DNA of 29,788 nucleotides from a virus. The DNA lies in IMG/VR virus record IMGVR_UViG_3300025138_013301, positions 1-29,788 of that record; one strand, given 5' to 3'. The notes under the pieces were generated by a model. It ran no database searches and was not told the origin of the DNA. It saw only the letters and a list, made by a program, of their open reading frames with translations. This document shows positions 1 through 8,090 of the stretch, piece after piece. The translations under genes and the position numbers were made by a program. Position 1 is the first letter of the stretch; every line of letters starts with the position of its first letter.

Positions 1-2013
1 CATACCAGTATTATCCTCCATATCATATGCAAGAGTGTACTTATTTTTATATGAAGTGTAGTTCGGCACGATGACCGGTAACGTACGAGCTTTAGATTTC
101 TTATAGGTAATATAAGATCTAATAGGTTCTATGCCATTGGTAGAGCACTGAATTACCGAAGAGCTCTCGCACGGCATTATAGCTGATACAGTACTATGCC
201 TTAGTCCAAACTCTTTTATTCTAGCTCGTAAGCCTTCCCAGTCCATACTATTTTTTCTTGTAACAAATTCGTCAATTTCTTTCTTATAATTATCAATTGG
301 TAACCAACCTTGACTATACTTTGTCTTATTAAATTTAGGACATCTACCCTTCTCACTCGATAGATCACAAGAAGAACTTAATAGATAGTACTGTACCTTC
401 TCCATTAACTCATCTGCAACATTAGGAGCTTCGTCATCTGTATACTTTACTCCATGTTTTGCAAGATATGCAGCAAAGTTAGTAATACCGATACCTAACG
501 ATCTACGATTCTTAGTAAAGTTTTCAGCAGCAGGTAAGAAGTAATCTTGGTAATCGATTAACTGATCCAAAATACGTACAATAATATCACATACCTTTTC
601 CATTTCTGCATCAGATTGAATCTCTAATACATTAATAGCAGAAAGAATACAAATACCAATTTCAGCATTCTTATCATCTGTATGCTGTAAAGGTTTGGTA
701 GGGTGTAATACTTCAACACAAAGGTTAGTCATCTTAATATCATCATCCCAAGCTGATCTTTGATTGCAATGATCTATATTCATAAAGTAAATACGACCAG
801 TCTCTACTCTTTCTTTAATAAACAACGACATTAACTTTCTTGCTTTAACAGTCTTCTTAAACTTAAGACTTGTCTTACGTTCATACTGCTCGTACAACTC
901 ATCAAAATTTTCATGACCGAAAGCATCATATAACTCTTTAGCCTCATGAGGAGAAAAAAGAGTTATATCTTCATTCTTTAAAAATCTCTTATAAAATAAC
1001 TCACTGAACTGAATACAATAATCTAATTTACGAACACGATTATCATCAGTACCAGAGTTATTTTTTAGTACTAACATATCTTCCGCTTCATAATGCCAGA
1101 AAGGAAAGTTAACTGTAGCAGACCCTCCACGAATACCATTCTGATGACATGACTTGACTGTTGATTCCATCAACTTAAGAAAAGGTATTACCCCAGTATG
1201 AACAACTTCACCATTACGAATAGGGGAGTTAAGGGGACGTATACGTCCCATATTTAAACCAATACCATAACGAGACCCTGTAGCATACCCAGCAGCAGTA
1301 GACGAAGAAAAGATAGAAGGTAATGTATCATCCACATCAATTAAGCAGCATGATGCATATTGTCTAACTTTACTTCGTACCCCAGCCATTAAAGGTGTTG
1401 GTAAATTAATCTTAAACTTAGAAAAATAATCATAAGCTTTTTTAACATAAGAGATACGAGCAGATCCTTCATATTGACCGAAACATACCATAGCTATAAT
1501 CATATACGCAAATTGAGGCGTTTCATATATCTTAGTTTCAGACCTATCCTGAATTAGATACTTATCACATAACTGACGAATACCTGCATAAGTAAAATTA
1601 TTATCTCTAGAGTGATCTACATACTCATCAAGTTTATTAATTTCTTTATCGGTATATAGCATTAAAATATCTTCATCGTACACATCATTTTCATGCACGT
1701 TTTTGTTAACAAAGTCGACTAACTTAGGAGGATTCTTACCACCCCATACATCTTTACGTAACTGGTAAGATAGTAATCTTGATGCAACATATTGATAATT
1801 AGGTGATTGTAGTGATATTAGATTAACAGCAGAATCAATTAACACATTGTGTATCTCTCGCGTTGTTATTCCTTCTTTCATCTGAAGCTTAGCATTTATT
1901 TCAATATCAGAAGCTGTTACACCTTTGATGTCATTAACTGCCCAACCTACAACCCTATGTATTCTATCAACATCAAACGGTACGGTTTCACCAGTTCTCT
2001 TTACTATATTCAT
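1..2013 (-). CDS. nrdA: Class I ribonucleoside-diphosphate reductase, alpha subunit (C-terminus cut by window edge)
   Basis: This is the catalytic large subunit of aerobic class I ribonucleotide reductase, which reduces ribonucleoside diphosphates to deoxyribonucleotides for phage DNA synthesis. An ATP-cone-like region occupies roughly the first 90 residues. The loop YASCCLIDVDD carries the first redox cysteine. NLCVEVLHPTKPL matches the NLCLE active-site segment (Asn, Cys, Glu), and GICILSA carries the partner cysteine. MPCESSSVIQCSTNGIEP matches the family's conserved MPSETSS...TNGIEP loop. Compared with E. coli NrdA, about 90-100 C-terminal residues, including the radical-transfer tyrosines, lie beyond base 1. 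Two in-frame ATGs exist (2019 and 2013). I prefer 2013 because a TTTAAATA element (2020-2027) would then lie 6 nt upstream, as for other genes here. The small subunit NrdB is not in the window. The identity is secure; the exact start is not. Confidence 0.95.
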   Translation of the reverse strand, partial: MNIVKRTGETVPFDVDRIHRVVGWAVNDIKGVTASDIEINAKLQMKEGITTREIHNVLIDSAVNLISLQSPNYQYVASRLLSYQLRKDVWGGKNPPKLVDFVNKNVHENDVYDEDILMLYTDKEINKLDEYVDHSRDNNFTYAGIRQLCDKYLIQDRSETKIYETPQFAYMIIAMVCFGQYEGSARISYVKKAYDYFSKFKINLPTPLMAGVRSKVRQYASCCLIDVDDTLPSIFSSSTAAGYATGSRYGIGLNMGRIRPLNSPIRNGEVVHTGVIPFLKLMESTVKSCHQNGIRGGSATVNFPFWHYEAEDMLVLKNNSGTDDNRVRKLDYCIQFSELFYKRFLKNEDITLFSPHEAKELYDAFGHENFDELYEQYERKTSLKFKKTVKARKLMSLFIKERVETGRIYFMNIDHCNQRSAWDDDIKMTNLCVEVLHPTKPLQHTDDKNAEIGICILSAINVLEIQSDAEMEKVCDIIVRILDQLIDYQDYFLPAAENFTKNRRSLGIGITNFAAYLAKHGVKYTDDEAPNVADELMEKVQYYLLSSSCDLSSEKGRCPKFNKTKYSQGWLPIDNYKKEIDEFVTRKNSMDWEGLRARIKEFGLRHSTVSAIMPCESSSVIQCSTNGIEPIRSYITYKKSKARTLPVIVPNYTSYKNKYTLAYDMEDNTGM

Positions 2014-2030
2014 ATTCATTATTTAAATTA

Positions 2031-2540
2031 TTATGTTATTATCAACGCTATAATAGATCCAAATTTTTGAAAATCAAACTTACTTTCATCTATATTAAGC
2101 ATATGTTGTAATATTTTTTTATCTTTTGATATTTTATCGTCTGTTAAATATCTAAATTTTTTAAAATCTATTGGATATATACCACTTTTGAAGTAAGCAT
2201 AGCAATCATTACATGTAAGATTAAATTCACTTAATAAATTTTGATATACGACTAAATTTATATCGTATGATTTTTCTTGATCACTTATTGTTTTAATAAT
2301 ATTATCACCTATATCATTAGGTTTAAGACAGATTCCGTATAGTGGTAACATATTACTTTTATTTTCAGTTTTATATAACCTAAAAAATTTCTTTGGATTA
2401 TACTTTTCGTTTATTTCTAACCGCTTATTATCATATTCATTTTTTATAATAAAACCTAAAAATATTGATGGTTCAAGAGGGGTTCTATACGAAAACTGTT
2501 CACCCTCTACCGGGGACTCTACTAAAGATACGTCTATCAT
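2031..2540 (-). CDS. Hypothetical protein, 169 aa
   Basis: I do not recognise this protein. It is a soluble-looking, Lys/Asn/Asp-rich protein with no signal peptide or membrane segment. It has a CNDC pair (NLTCNDCYAYF) that could bind a metal but is too short to call a zinc finger. The start ATG overlaps the stop of the upstream 74-aa gene by one base (TAATG), which points to translational coupling. It ends 17 nt before the nrdA start, so it may be cotranscribed with nrdA. Confidence 0.7.
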   Translation of the reverse strand: MIDVSLVESPVEGEQFSYRTPLEPSIFLGFIIKNEYDNKRLEINEKYNPKKFFRLYKTENKSNMLPLYGICLKPNDIGDNIIKTISDQEKSYDINLVVYQNLLSEFNLTCNDCYAYFKSGIYPIDFKKFRYLTDDKISKDKKILQHMLNIDESKFDFQKFGSIIALIIT

Positions 2541-2764
2541 TATAGATTTATTTCTCTTTTTAAAGTTGCACCTTTAAGGCTATATACTCTAATCTTATCT
2601 TTACCCCCGTTCTTAGGGTGAATCGTAACTGTCACAGTATCACCTGTTACAATCGGTCCACTATAAGTACATGAACCAGGTAGTTCAGCTGTATGTTGTA
2701 TTGAACCGTTTTCAGCATTGAAAATGATAAGTTTACTTCCTTCTATTCTTGGTACTAAATTCAT
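2540..2764 (-). CDS. Small beta-rich hypothetical protein, 74 aa
   Basis: This 74-residue protein is not recognised. It has alternating hydrophobic/polar stretches with Gly and Thr (for example TGDTVTVTIHPKNGG) that suggest a small all-beta fold. No catalytic motif, signal peptide or membrane segment is visible. It overlaps the stop of the 120-aa gene upstream by 4 nt and the start of the 169-aa gene downstream by 1 nt, so the three are probably one translationally coupled unit. Confidence 0.65.
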   Translation of the reverse strand: MNLVPRIEGSKLIIFNAENGSIQHTAELPGSCTYSGPIVTGDTVTVTIHPKNGGKDKIRVYSLKGATLKREINL

Positions 2765-3123
2765 ACTTTAATTATATATTTATTTATGAAAGATTCAACT
2801 TCAGGATCGGATTTATTATAAGTAAATGAAGATAAATTTTCATTTATTGTTGGTATTTTTAAACTACCCGTTTTAAACCTTTCTTCAAGTTGAGTAACTA
2901 TAGTTTCATTTGGAATTTCAATATCATCTGATACATTTAAGATATTTCTAATTTCCATTACACCATAACCTCTTTTAAACAGAGTTTTTACATCTCTACT
3001 TATATAGAGTCGTTGTAACGTTTCAACATCTTTATATTCTTCTATTTTCTTTCTTAAATAATCACCAGAAAATAAACTTTCTTTATTTGTAACTATACAC
3101 TTAACCTTTAAGGATTTAACCAT
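2761..3123 (-). CDS. Hypothetical phage protein, 120 aa
   Basis: This is a Lys- and Glu-rich soluble protein that I do not recognise. The segment KTLFKRGYGVMEIRNIL has the look of a small helical recognition region found in unassigned phage proteins, but I cannot name a family. It is the first gene of the coupled minus-strand run 3123-2031. It is divergent from the plus-strand gene at 3146 across only 22 bp, which contain TATAAATA on the plus strand and an AT-rich element TATAATAA on the minus strand. Confidence 0.65.
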   Translation of the reverse strand: MVKSLKVKCIVTNKESLFSGDYLRKKIEEYKDVETLQRLYISRDVKTLFKRGYGVMEIRNILNVSDDIEIPNETIVTQLEERFKTGSLKIPTINENLSSFTYNKSDPEVESFINKYIIKV

Positions 3124-3130
3124 ATCTTAT

Positions 3131-3138
3131 TATAAATA
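3131..3138 (+). promoter_or_regulatory. T4-type late promoter, exact TATAAATA
   Basis: An exact TATAAATA lies 7 nt upstream of the ATG at 3146. In T4 the late sigma factor gp55 recognises this octamer at about -10, so the transcript would start about 2 nt before the start codon. The assignment rests on the exact match and on the same geometry at several other genes in the window. Confidence 0.6.
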
Positions 3139-3145
3139 TAATTAT

Positions 3146-3373
3146 ATGAAATTCAACGCTTTAGTTAAAAATATATTAGAAGATTTTAAAGCTCCAACTG
3201 ATAGTAAAAGACGAACTAAAAGGTCTAAAGGTAAGTATGGTACTGTTAACCCTCAATTAAACGATCCACATAGTACTAAAGCTATTTCCGGATTTAAAGG
3301 TCAACCAGGTGGTAAACAACATACACTAAAATTTTCGTTACCTAATAAAAAGAAGACTAAAAAGCCATCTTAA
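3146..3373 (+). CDS. Small basic protein with putative capsid-targeting N-terminus
   Basis: This is a 75-residue, very basic protein (Lys/Arg clusters such as SKRRTKRSKGK and a KKKTKKPS tail), consistent with DNA binding or packaging with DNA. Its N-terminus MKFNALVKNILED resembles the T4 internal-protein targeting peptide (MKTYQEFIAEA type). It has an I-L-E triplet at residues 10-12, where a gp21-like prohead protease would cut after Glu12. The near-identical start MKFNTLVEKILLEA occurs in the 120-aa gene at 20221. It is a single gene with its own late promoter, and its 3' end overlaps the convergent hydrolase gene by 17 nt. The internal-protein role is inferred from the peptide pattern and not from recognised homology. 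Confidence 0.7.
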   Translation: MKFNALVKNILEDFKAPTDSKRRTKRSKGKYGTVNPQLNDPHSTKAISGFKGQPGGKQHTLKFSLPNKKKTKKPS

Positions 3374-3863
3374 CGCCTTTTTCAATATCAGCGTCAGAAA
3401 TCTTAGCAGCTTCTTTTCGACCATTTTCAAATTGAAAAATTGGTCTCATTAATTTCATTAAAACTTCCGGGTCATTTAGATCAATTTTTTCATCAACATC
3501 ATACCCTGATCCGCTTGAAACGTGTCTTGCATAGTTAGCGTTATTTGGATTATTATCTTCTGGAGGAGCATACCTATCAATAATTTTTTTAATAGTATCT
3601 ATACCATATTTTTTACCGTATGTTCTTAAAATCCTAGCTGAAGCTCTAACTCCCATATGCATATCACTAAACCTCTCAAATTCTTCACCAGGTTCAGTTA
3701 CCTCACCATTCCAATTTGTAGGTGATGTTCGTATATTTCCAGGGTTATTGTTAAATATAGATGCGTTCGCAGACGATGCCATTAACCCCGCTGCTAATGC
3801 ACCAGTTGCTAATGCTTTACTAAATTTACCTTCTTCAATAACATATTCTTTAAATGTTTGCAT
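3357..3863 (-). CDS. Virion-type peptidoglycan hydrolase-like protein
   Basis: From residue ~37 the protein carries NNNPGNIRTS, a signature I associate with phage structural lysozyme/transglycosylase-like proteins, followed by RFSDMHMGVRASARILRTYG and later YARHVSSGSG. The role would be local cell-wall degradation during entry or egress. The N-terminus is composite. MQTFKEYVIEEG resembles the T4 internal-protein targeting peptide with an IEE cleavage triplet at 9-11. Then comes a signal-peptide-like stretch (KALATGALAAGLMASSANA). Either the first part is removed by the prohead protease, or the hydrophobic part drives export. The start overlaps the helicase stop by one base. Enzyme class is likely; exact chemistry is not determinable here. 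Confidence 0.65.
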   Translation of the reverse strand: MQTFKEYVIEEGKFSKALATGALAAGLMASSANASIFNNNPGNIRTSPTNWNGEVTEPGEEFERFSDMHMGVRASARILRTYGKKYGIDTIKKIIDRYAPPEDNNPNNANYARHVSSGSGYDVDEKIDLNDPEVLMKLMRPIFQFENGRKEAAKISDADIEKGVKMAF

Positions 3864-5491
3864 TATACGAATCTTTCTATAAAGTATTTAGGCAACTTGG
3901 TTTTATTTCGAATAATAGCTTCATATACACCTGCATCTAAAATATAAGTCTTACAATGATCTTGTTTACTTCGGATACCTCTACCGCATTGTTGTACAAC
4001 GTTACTTAACATCTTATTTGAATACCATGCTTTATCTAATTCAAATAACTTCTTAATTCTATTATCACCTAACGGTAAGTAAGGAGCTTTAATTACTATT
4101 TGAAATCTAGCTAGATCATCTTTTAAGTCAATACCTAAACCTAAAGATGGGCTTACTAACACAGTCGGGTTCTTACTTTTTGAATGCTGTCTTAATATTT
4201 CTTCATTTCTAGTTTCTTTATCTCTATATAGAAAGCGTCTACTCTTTAAATTGTTCTGTAAGTATGAAGCAATAAATCCAGTATGGGTATGTATAATACC
4301 TTTTTCAAATTCATGCTGATTACATATCTCTTCTATTTGCTTTACAATCTTCGGTAGGGTCTTTTTAAGATTGTAATGGTTAATCTTTTGCTTAGTATTA
4401 ATATAGATAGGAGCTTTTTGAGCATCGAAAGTACTATCAGACTCTACATATTCATATTCCTTTATACCTAAGCTCTTTGCAAAATGCTTATGATCAATAA
4501 TAGTAGCAGACATTAACAATACATTATCAGCATACTTAAAGATATACTTCGACAATACGTCTACCTTCAAAGGCATAACTCTAGCAGTCTTACCATCTCG
4601 TTGTACAACATACTCACATTCTTCCCATGTTTCAGTTATTAAGTTTAGACTCCTATGAAGATTTTTTAAATAACTTAGCTTAATATTTTCACTATTACTG
4701 AGCTGTATATTTTTATTATTACTTTTATTAGTTAATGTATTTATATACTCACTAACTTCTAGGATACATGAACAGATCCATTTATATATTGCATCTTGTT
4801 TTTCAGAATATAAACTCGGTACGCTTACACCTAATAACTTTAAACGATCAGGGTCAATAAAAACTGAATATTGTTTTACTATCTCATCCTCAAGTTCAGA
4901 CGCCTCATCACATATAATAAAGTTTTTACGTTTCACATGCCCAGGCAAGGCTAAAAACATCTTATAATTTAACACACCAAACTTATCGACTAAACCCCGA
5001 TTACGGGCATTATGATAATTACACTTATGAGCTTTTCTATGTTCATCTAATACCTTACGAGGCATGACAGATGTTTCCATTTCAACATCAATATCGGGGT
5101 TTAGAGTACTGGTATAATTACTCTTACCTTTCATAACTATACTATCATCAAACAATTCATAATACTGATCTTGTAATGATTTTGTTATAGTTAATGCAAA
5201 TGCACCGCTAGCTGGTTCGTCTAGGCATTCAGGCTCGTTAGTATAATTGCCAACGTTATCCATTTTAAACGCGTCGTAGTTATTAATTAACTCTTTAAAA
5301 TAATCAGTAGACTCATTCGATACATTAGCTAATGTCTTTGATATAAAACTCTTACCACTGCCGGTAGGGGCACTACAGATAACAAACTTATGACCTTTAT
5401 TGAAGGCATGCTCGATCTTTTTAATTATATTGATCTGCTGAGTACTCGGATTATATCCGTCAGGAAATTTATTAAGGTATTTACTCAGCAT
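3863..5491 (-). CDS. DinG/XPD-like superfamily 2 DNA helicase
   Basis: This is a predicted ATP-dependent DNA helicase of 542 aa. Walker A is PTGSGKS (42-48). Walker B is CDEAS (194-198), a DEAH-type variant. LLMSATI is motif III. GLGIDL and QQCGRGIRS near residue 505 are motifs V and VI with the arginine finger. Between Walker A and B it keeps the DinG/XPD layout (KGKSNY, then KCNYHNAR, then NYKMF). Of the four cysteines that normally hold a 4Fe-4S cluster there, only Cys157 remains, so the cluster is probably lost. It likely acts in phage replication, recombination or repair. TATAATTA 4 nt upstream of the ATG may be a promoter. The 3' end is coupled to the hydrolase gene. Confidence 0.85.
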   Translation of the reverse strand: MLSKYLNKFPDGYNPSTQQINIIKKIEHAFNKGHKFVICSAPTGSGKSFISKTLANVSNESTDYFKELINNYDAFKMDNVGNYTNEPECLDEPASGAFALTITKSLQDQYYELFDDSIVMKGKSNYTSTLNPDIDVEMETSVMPRKVLDEHRKAHKCNYHNARNRGLVDKFGVLNYKMFLALPGHVKRKNFIICDEASELEDEIVKQYSVFIDPDRLKLLGVSVPSLYSEKQDAIYKWICSCILEVSEYINTLTNKSNNKNIQLSNSENIKLSYLKNLHRSLNLITETWEECEYVVQRDGKTARVMPLKVDVLSKYIFKYADNVLLMSATIIDHKHFAKSLGIKEYEYVESDSTFDAQKAPIYINTKQKINHYNLKKTLPKIVKQIEEICNQHEFEKGIIHTHTGFIASYLQNNLKSRRFLYRDKETRNEEILRQHSKSKNPTVLVSPSLGLGIDLKDDLARFQIVIKAPYLPLGDNRIKKLFELDKAWYSNKMLSNVVQQCGRGIRSKQDHCKTYILDAGVYEAIIRNKTKLPKYFIERFV

Positions 5492-5506
5492 ATAATAATT
5501 ATAATA

Positions 5507-5848
5507 TCAGACTGCTGATAAAACAACTATGTTATTGTATAATTTACTTTTCTTTTCAAAGTTTAAAACTTTGGTTTTGAAATAAACAAACTCATTATTT
5601 TTAGCAAATTCCTCTATTCTATAATCAAATTTAAGATGCATATGACCTACTTCAGAACTAAAAGGAAAGGGAATTTCATATTGTTTCAAATCACCCTTTT
5701 CGTTTTCTAAAGATAAACTAAAATAAAAATCTTTAACTTTAAAAAGTTTTAATTTACCTTGCTTTAAAGGTTTAGCGGGGTTAATATAGATAACGATATT
5801 ACGTAGTAATAAATTAGTTAAGTCTTTTTCTATCTTTTCGAACTTCAT
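5507..5848 (-). CDS. Hypothetical protein, 113 aa
   Basis: This is not recognised. It is soluble, with alternating hydrophobic and charged residues in the middle (FYFSLSLENEKGDLKQYEI) that suggest beta structure, and a basic N-terminus. No catalytic motif is seen. The start overlaps the stop of the SH3-fold gene by 4 nt, and 15 nt separate its stop from the helicase start, so it sits in the same transcription unit. Confidence 0.65.
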   Translation of the reverse strand: MKFEKIEKDLTNLLLRNIVIYINPAKPLKQGKLKLFKVKDFYFSLSLENEKGDLKQYEIPFPFSSEVGHMHLKFDYRIEEFAKNNEFVYFKTKVLNFEKKSKLYNNIVVLSAV

Positions 5849-6219
5849 GTACCCATATAGTTCCTCTTTTCATCCGCAGACATTGGATATATACTTTTGT
5901 TAAAATATTCAAAAAATTCATCTTCAGGTATGGTATTTACTATTGCACAATTATCCATACTAACCATTCTCCAACCCTGCATCATAATATCCCATACCGG
6001 TAATAAATTTTTACTAGCGGGGTTATATTTTGGAGGACCTGCTGGTGGTTTATAATTTAACGTTAGCCGACCGTTGACACTATTGAGTAAGCTCTCGTCC
6101 AGAGTACATAACATTCTTCTTTGAGAACTGTCACCTGGTTTTGGTCTCCGTTTCTCAAAAATTATTTCACAGACATTACCCTGCAAAGTATTTTTAAGAT
6201 TCGGTAGACTTACTTTCAT
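5845..6219 (-). CDS. SH3 beta-barrel fold protein (DUF2693-like)
   Basis: The segment LKNTLQGNVCEIIFEKRR...RRMLCTL, ending in a WDIMMQGWRMVSMDNC motif, matches a small SH3-like barrel family common in T4-like phages (DUF2693). In that family an opening beta-hairpin is followed by a conserved W-D...GWR segment. The molecular role of the family is unknown to me. I chose ATG 6219, which gives MKVSLPNLKNTL, over the ATG at 6255. The longer form would add 12 basic residues and overlap the GroES-like gene by 62 nt instead of 26. It lies between the co-chaperonin and helicase genes. Confidence 0.65.
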   Translation of the reverse strand: MKVSLPNLKNTLQGNVCEIIFEKRRPKPGDSSQRRMLCTLDESLLNSVNGRLTLNYKPPAGPPKYNPASKNLLPVWDIMMQGWRMVSMDNCAIVNTIPEDEFFEYFNKSIYPMSADEKRNYMGT

Positions 6220-6724
6220 CTTTCTTTTTTGATTTTTCTGCTTCGCTCTTAGCAATTGCTTTCAAACGATTCTTCACAGTATTAACTTCTTTTTTATTAG
6301 GCTTCTTTACTGACTCTTTTTTAGATGCTATACCAAATAATCTATTTTCATTTAAGAAAACCCCTTTATTAAGTTTACCATATCCTGATATGTCTGCATT
6401 TGCAATACCTACCCCAAGATTATTTGGAAAGATTACTATTTCCCCACCTTTAATATATTTACATTCAGGTCCTGCTAATATTACTTTAGCTTTTCTCCAT
6501 GCCCTTTGTACAGCATTAGTAGGTATATAAACCCCGCCTCTCATAATAGCATCTCCTTGACCATCTGAAACTTCATCGATATATTCTACTAGAATAATAT
6601 CATCAAAGATGAAACCTAATTCATAATCTTGATCAATAATACCATCTAAAGAATTATTATGTGAATCTGTTAAGTCAATTAAACTCCTTTTCGGAGCTAA
6701 TACATCAATGCTTGCTTGTGCCAT
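6194..6724 (-). CDS. GroES/gp31-like co-chaperonin
   Basis: The central region (FIFDDIILVEYIDE...GGVYIPTNAVQRAWRKAKVILAGP...GEIVIFPNNLGV) matches the GroES 10-kDa chaperonin barrel. It has the D-x-I-L-V-x strand, a mobile-loop region (EVSDGQGDAIMRGG) and the GD/GE-x-V strand. Phage versions (T4 gp31) cap host GroEL to fold the major capsid protein. At 176 aa it is longer than GroES (~97 aa), with about 35 extra residues before the barrel and a Lys-rich, probably disordered tail from ~135 onward. CGTAAATA 5 nt upstream of the ATG is a candidate late promoter. Confidence 0.75.
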   Translation of the reverse strand: MAQASIDVLAPKRSLIDLTDSHNNSLDGIIDQDYELGFIFDDIILVEYIDEVSDGQGDAIMRGGVYIPTNAVQRAWRKAKVILAGPECKYIKGGEIVIFPNNLGVGIANADISGYGKLNKGVFLNENRLFGIASKKESVKKPNKKEVNTVKNRLKAIAKSEAEKSKKKDESKSTES

Positions 6725-6729
6725 ATAAC

Positions 6730-6737
6730 TATTTACG
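6730..6737 (-). promoter_or_regulatory. Possible late promoter (CGTAAATA)
   Basis: The TAAATA core lies 5 nt upstream of the co-chaperonin ATG, the same spacing as the exact TATAAATA elements at csgF and the curlin gene. Two of eight positions differ from the T4 consensus, so support comes mainly from position. Confidence 0.3.
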
Positions 6738-6763
6738 AAAGAATATTTTTAGTTCAACAGCAA

Positions 6764-7723
6764 TTACTGCCATTCAAAGTTTGAGGCCATATGTCCCCAT
6801 TTTGATGTTTGAGCAAATATTGGTGTGTTTAATTTTAAAAATTTAATAATACCTTGAGGTGATAAATCGTAATCTTTTATTTCTATTTTTTCACCATTTA
6901 CTGTAGCTGTTGCCTGTAATGGTTGGTCATACCCAATAGCATATGCTAATTCAACTTTAACCTCACTATTAGTTCTATTCTTTTTAAGCATATCAACTGC
7001 TATATACCTGGCCATATATGCAGCTCCTCTATCAACTTTTGTACAATCTTTACCACTAAAAGCTCCTCCTCCTAAAGGCACTCTAGGACCATAATTATCT
7101 ACAGCTAACTTTCTACCAGTTACCCCTGCATCAGCCTGAAAACTGCCTATACTCCAATCCCCTGCAGGATTACAATGTAAAGATTCTATTTCATATGAAT
7201 AGCTATTAAAAAAATCTTTTGTAATTTTTTCTAATTCAACTTTAGGTGCATTTTGAAATGAGCATACAACCCTTATTTTATTACCATTTAATGTAATTTG
7301 GGTCTTACCATCAAAAGGGTAGTCTTTATAAATTCGTTTATTTAATTTTCTAGCAAGATAGTATTCTTGCGGCATAAACTCTTCATTATCTCTACATGCA
7401 TACCCGATCATAATACCTTGATCACCTGCACCACCTACATCGACGCCGCGACTAATCTCAGGCGATTGTTCAATAATATTAATAATTACATCAACATTAT
7501 CATCTTCAGCAATCTCTCTTACGATTGTTTCTATTTCATTATTGTCAATTTTATAATTACTAGTTACCTCACCAGTTACCATTACTTTACCATGGCCACC
7601 GCAAGTTTCAATAGCACACCTCGAATTATTATCATTAGAAAGATATAAATCTAAGATTGTATCCGATATTCTATCACATAATTTATCCGGATGTTTTGGG
7701 GAAACGAATTCAGCTGTTTTCAT
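6764..7723 (-). CDS. metK: S-adenosylmethionine synthetase
   Basis: This enzyme makes S-adenosylmethionine from methionine and ATP. The three signature blocks are intact: SPKHPDKLCDRISD (8-21) with the catalytic His11, GAGDQGIMIGYA (98-109) binding ATP, and GGGAFSGKDCTKVDR (218-232), the phosphate-binding glycine-rich loop. The C-terminal KWGHMASNFEW matches the family's YGHF...F.W end. At 319 aa it is shorter than E. coli MetK (384 aa), with loops missing rather than a domain. It could supply SAM for the QueE-like radical SAM enzyme at 27720 and the methyltransferases of the glycan cluster, or for DNA methylation. AGTAAATA lies 5 nt upstream of the ATG. Confidence 0.93.
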   Translation of the reverse strand: MKTAEFVSPKHPDKLCDRISDTILDLYLSNDNNSRCAIETCGGHGKVMVTGEVTSNYKIDNNEIETIVREIAEDDNVDVIINIIEQSPEISRGVDVGGAGDQGIMIGYACRDNEEFMPQEYYLARKLNKRIYKDYPFDGKTQITLNGNKIRVVCSFQNAPKVELEKITKDFFNSYSYEIESLHCNPAGDWSIGSFQADAGVTGRKLAVDNYGPRVPLGGGAFSGKDCTKVDRGAAYMARYIAVDMLKKNRTNSEVKVELAYAIGYDQPLQATATVNGEKIEIKDYDLSPQGIIKFLKLNTPIFAQTSKWGHMASNFEWQ

Positions 7724-7727
7724 TATG

Positions 7728-8090
7728 TTATTTACTTAAACTATTATTAATTTCAACAAGATTTTTATATTCCTGTTGACTGTAAAATTCAGGTACTAAC
7801 TGTTTTTCTTCTTTAGTTTTCTTCTCTTTTTTAATCTTTTTAATATAGTTTAATCTTTTAAATTTCAATCTAGGCAATATAGAATAGATGTAATTATATT
7901 GAGATAACTTATCATCAAATAAATTCCAATATTTATTAGTAGTTTCATTTATATATTCATTTAACTCTTTTGAATACATACTAGTCCATCTATTAACCAT
8001 AAATAGATTAAACTGCGATTCATCATCGCAGTTCATATCTATCTTTTTCTTACTAAACAGTAAGCTATTTATATATTGAAATATTGTCAC
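7728..8090 (-). CDS. Hypothetical Lys-rich protein, 120 aa (GTG start)
   Basis: This protein is not recognised. It is charged, with a strongly Lys-rich block (KKIKKEKKTKEEK) and several aromatic residues. The predicted start is GTG at 8090, overlapping the DUF366 stop by 4 nt (GTGA). An alternative ATG lies at 8036. An exact TATAAATA (8066-8073, minus strand) falls inside the first codons and would allow a separate transcript using the ATG at 8036, but its 29-nt spacing is unlike the other late elements. Confidence 0.55.
   Translation of the reverse strand: MTIFQYINSLLFSKKKIDMNCDDESQFNLFMVNRWTSMYSKELNEYINETTNKYWNLFDDKLSQYNYIYSILPRLKFKRLNYIKKIKKEKKTKEEKQLVPEFYSQQEYKNLVEINNSLSK
7729..7736 (-). 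promoter_or_regulatory. Possible late promoter (AGTAAATA)
   Basis: The TAAATA core lies exactly 5 nt upstream of the metK ATG, which repeats the spacing of the exact late elements. The first two positions of the octamer do not match T4, so this is tentative. Confidence 0.3.

Noticed and set aside
3419-3445. Imperfect inverted repeat GACCA...TGGTC after the 75-aa gene
   Set aside because: The two arms meet with a one-base loop, need a bulge, and no T-run follows, so it is not a convincing terminator.
8066-8073. Exact TATAAATA just inside the 120-aa gene at 8090
   Set aside because: Kept only as a note: its 29-nt distance to the next ATG (8036) is unlike the 5-10 nt seen for the other late elements.
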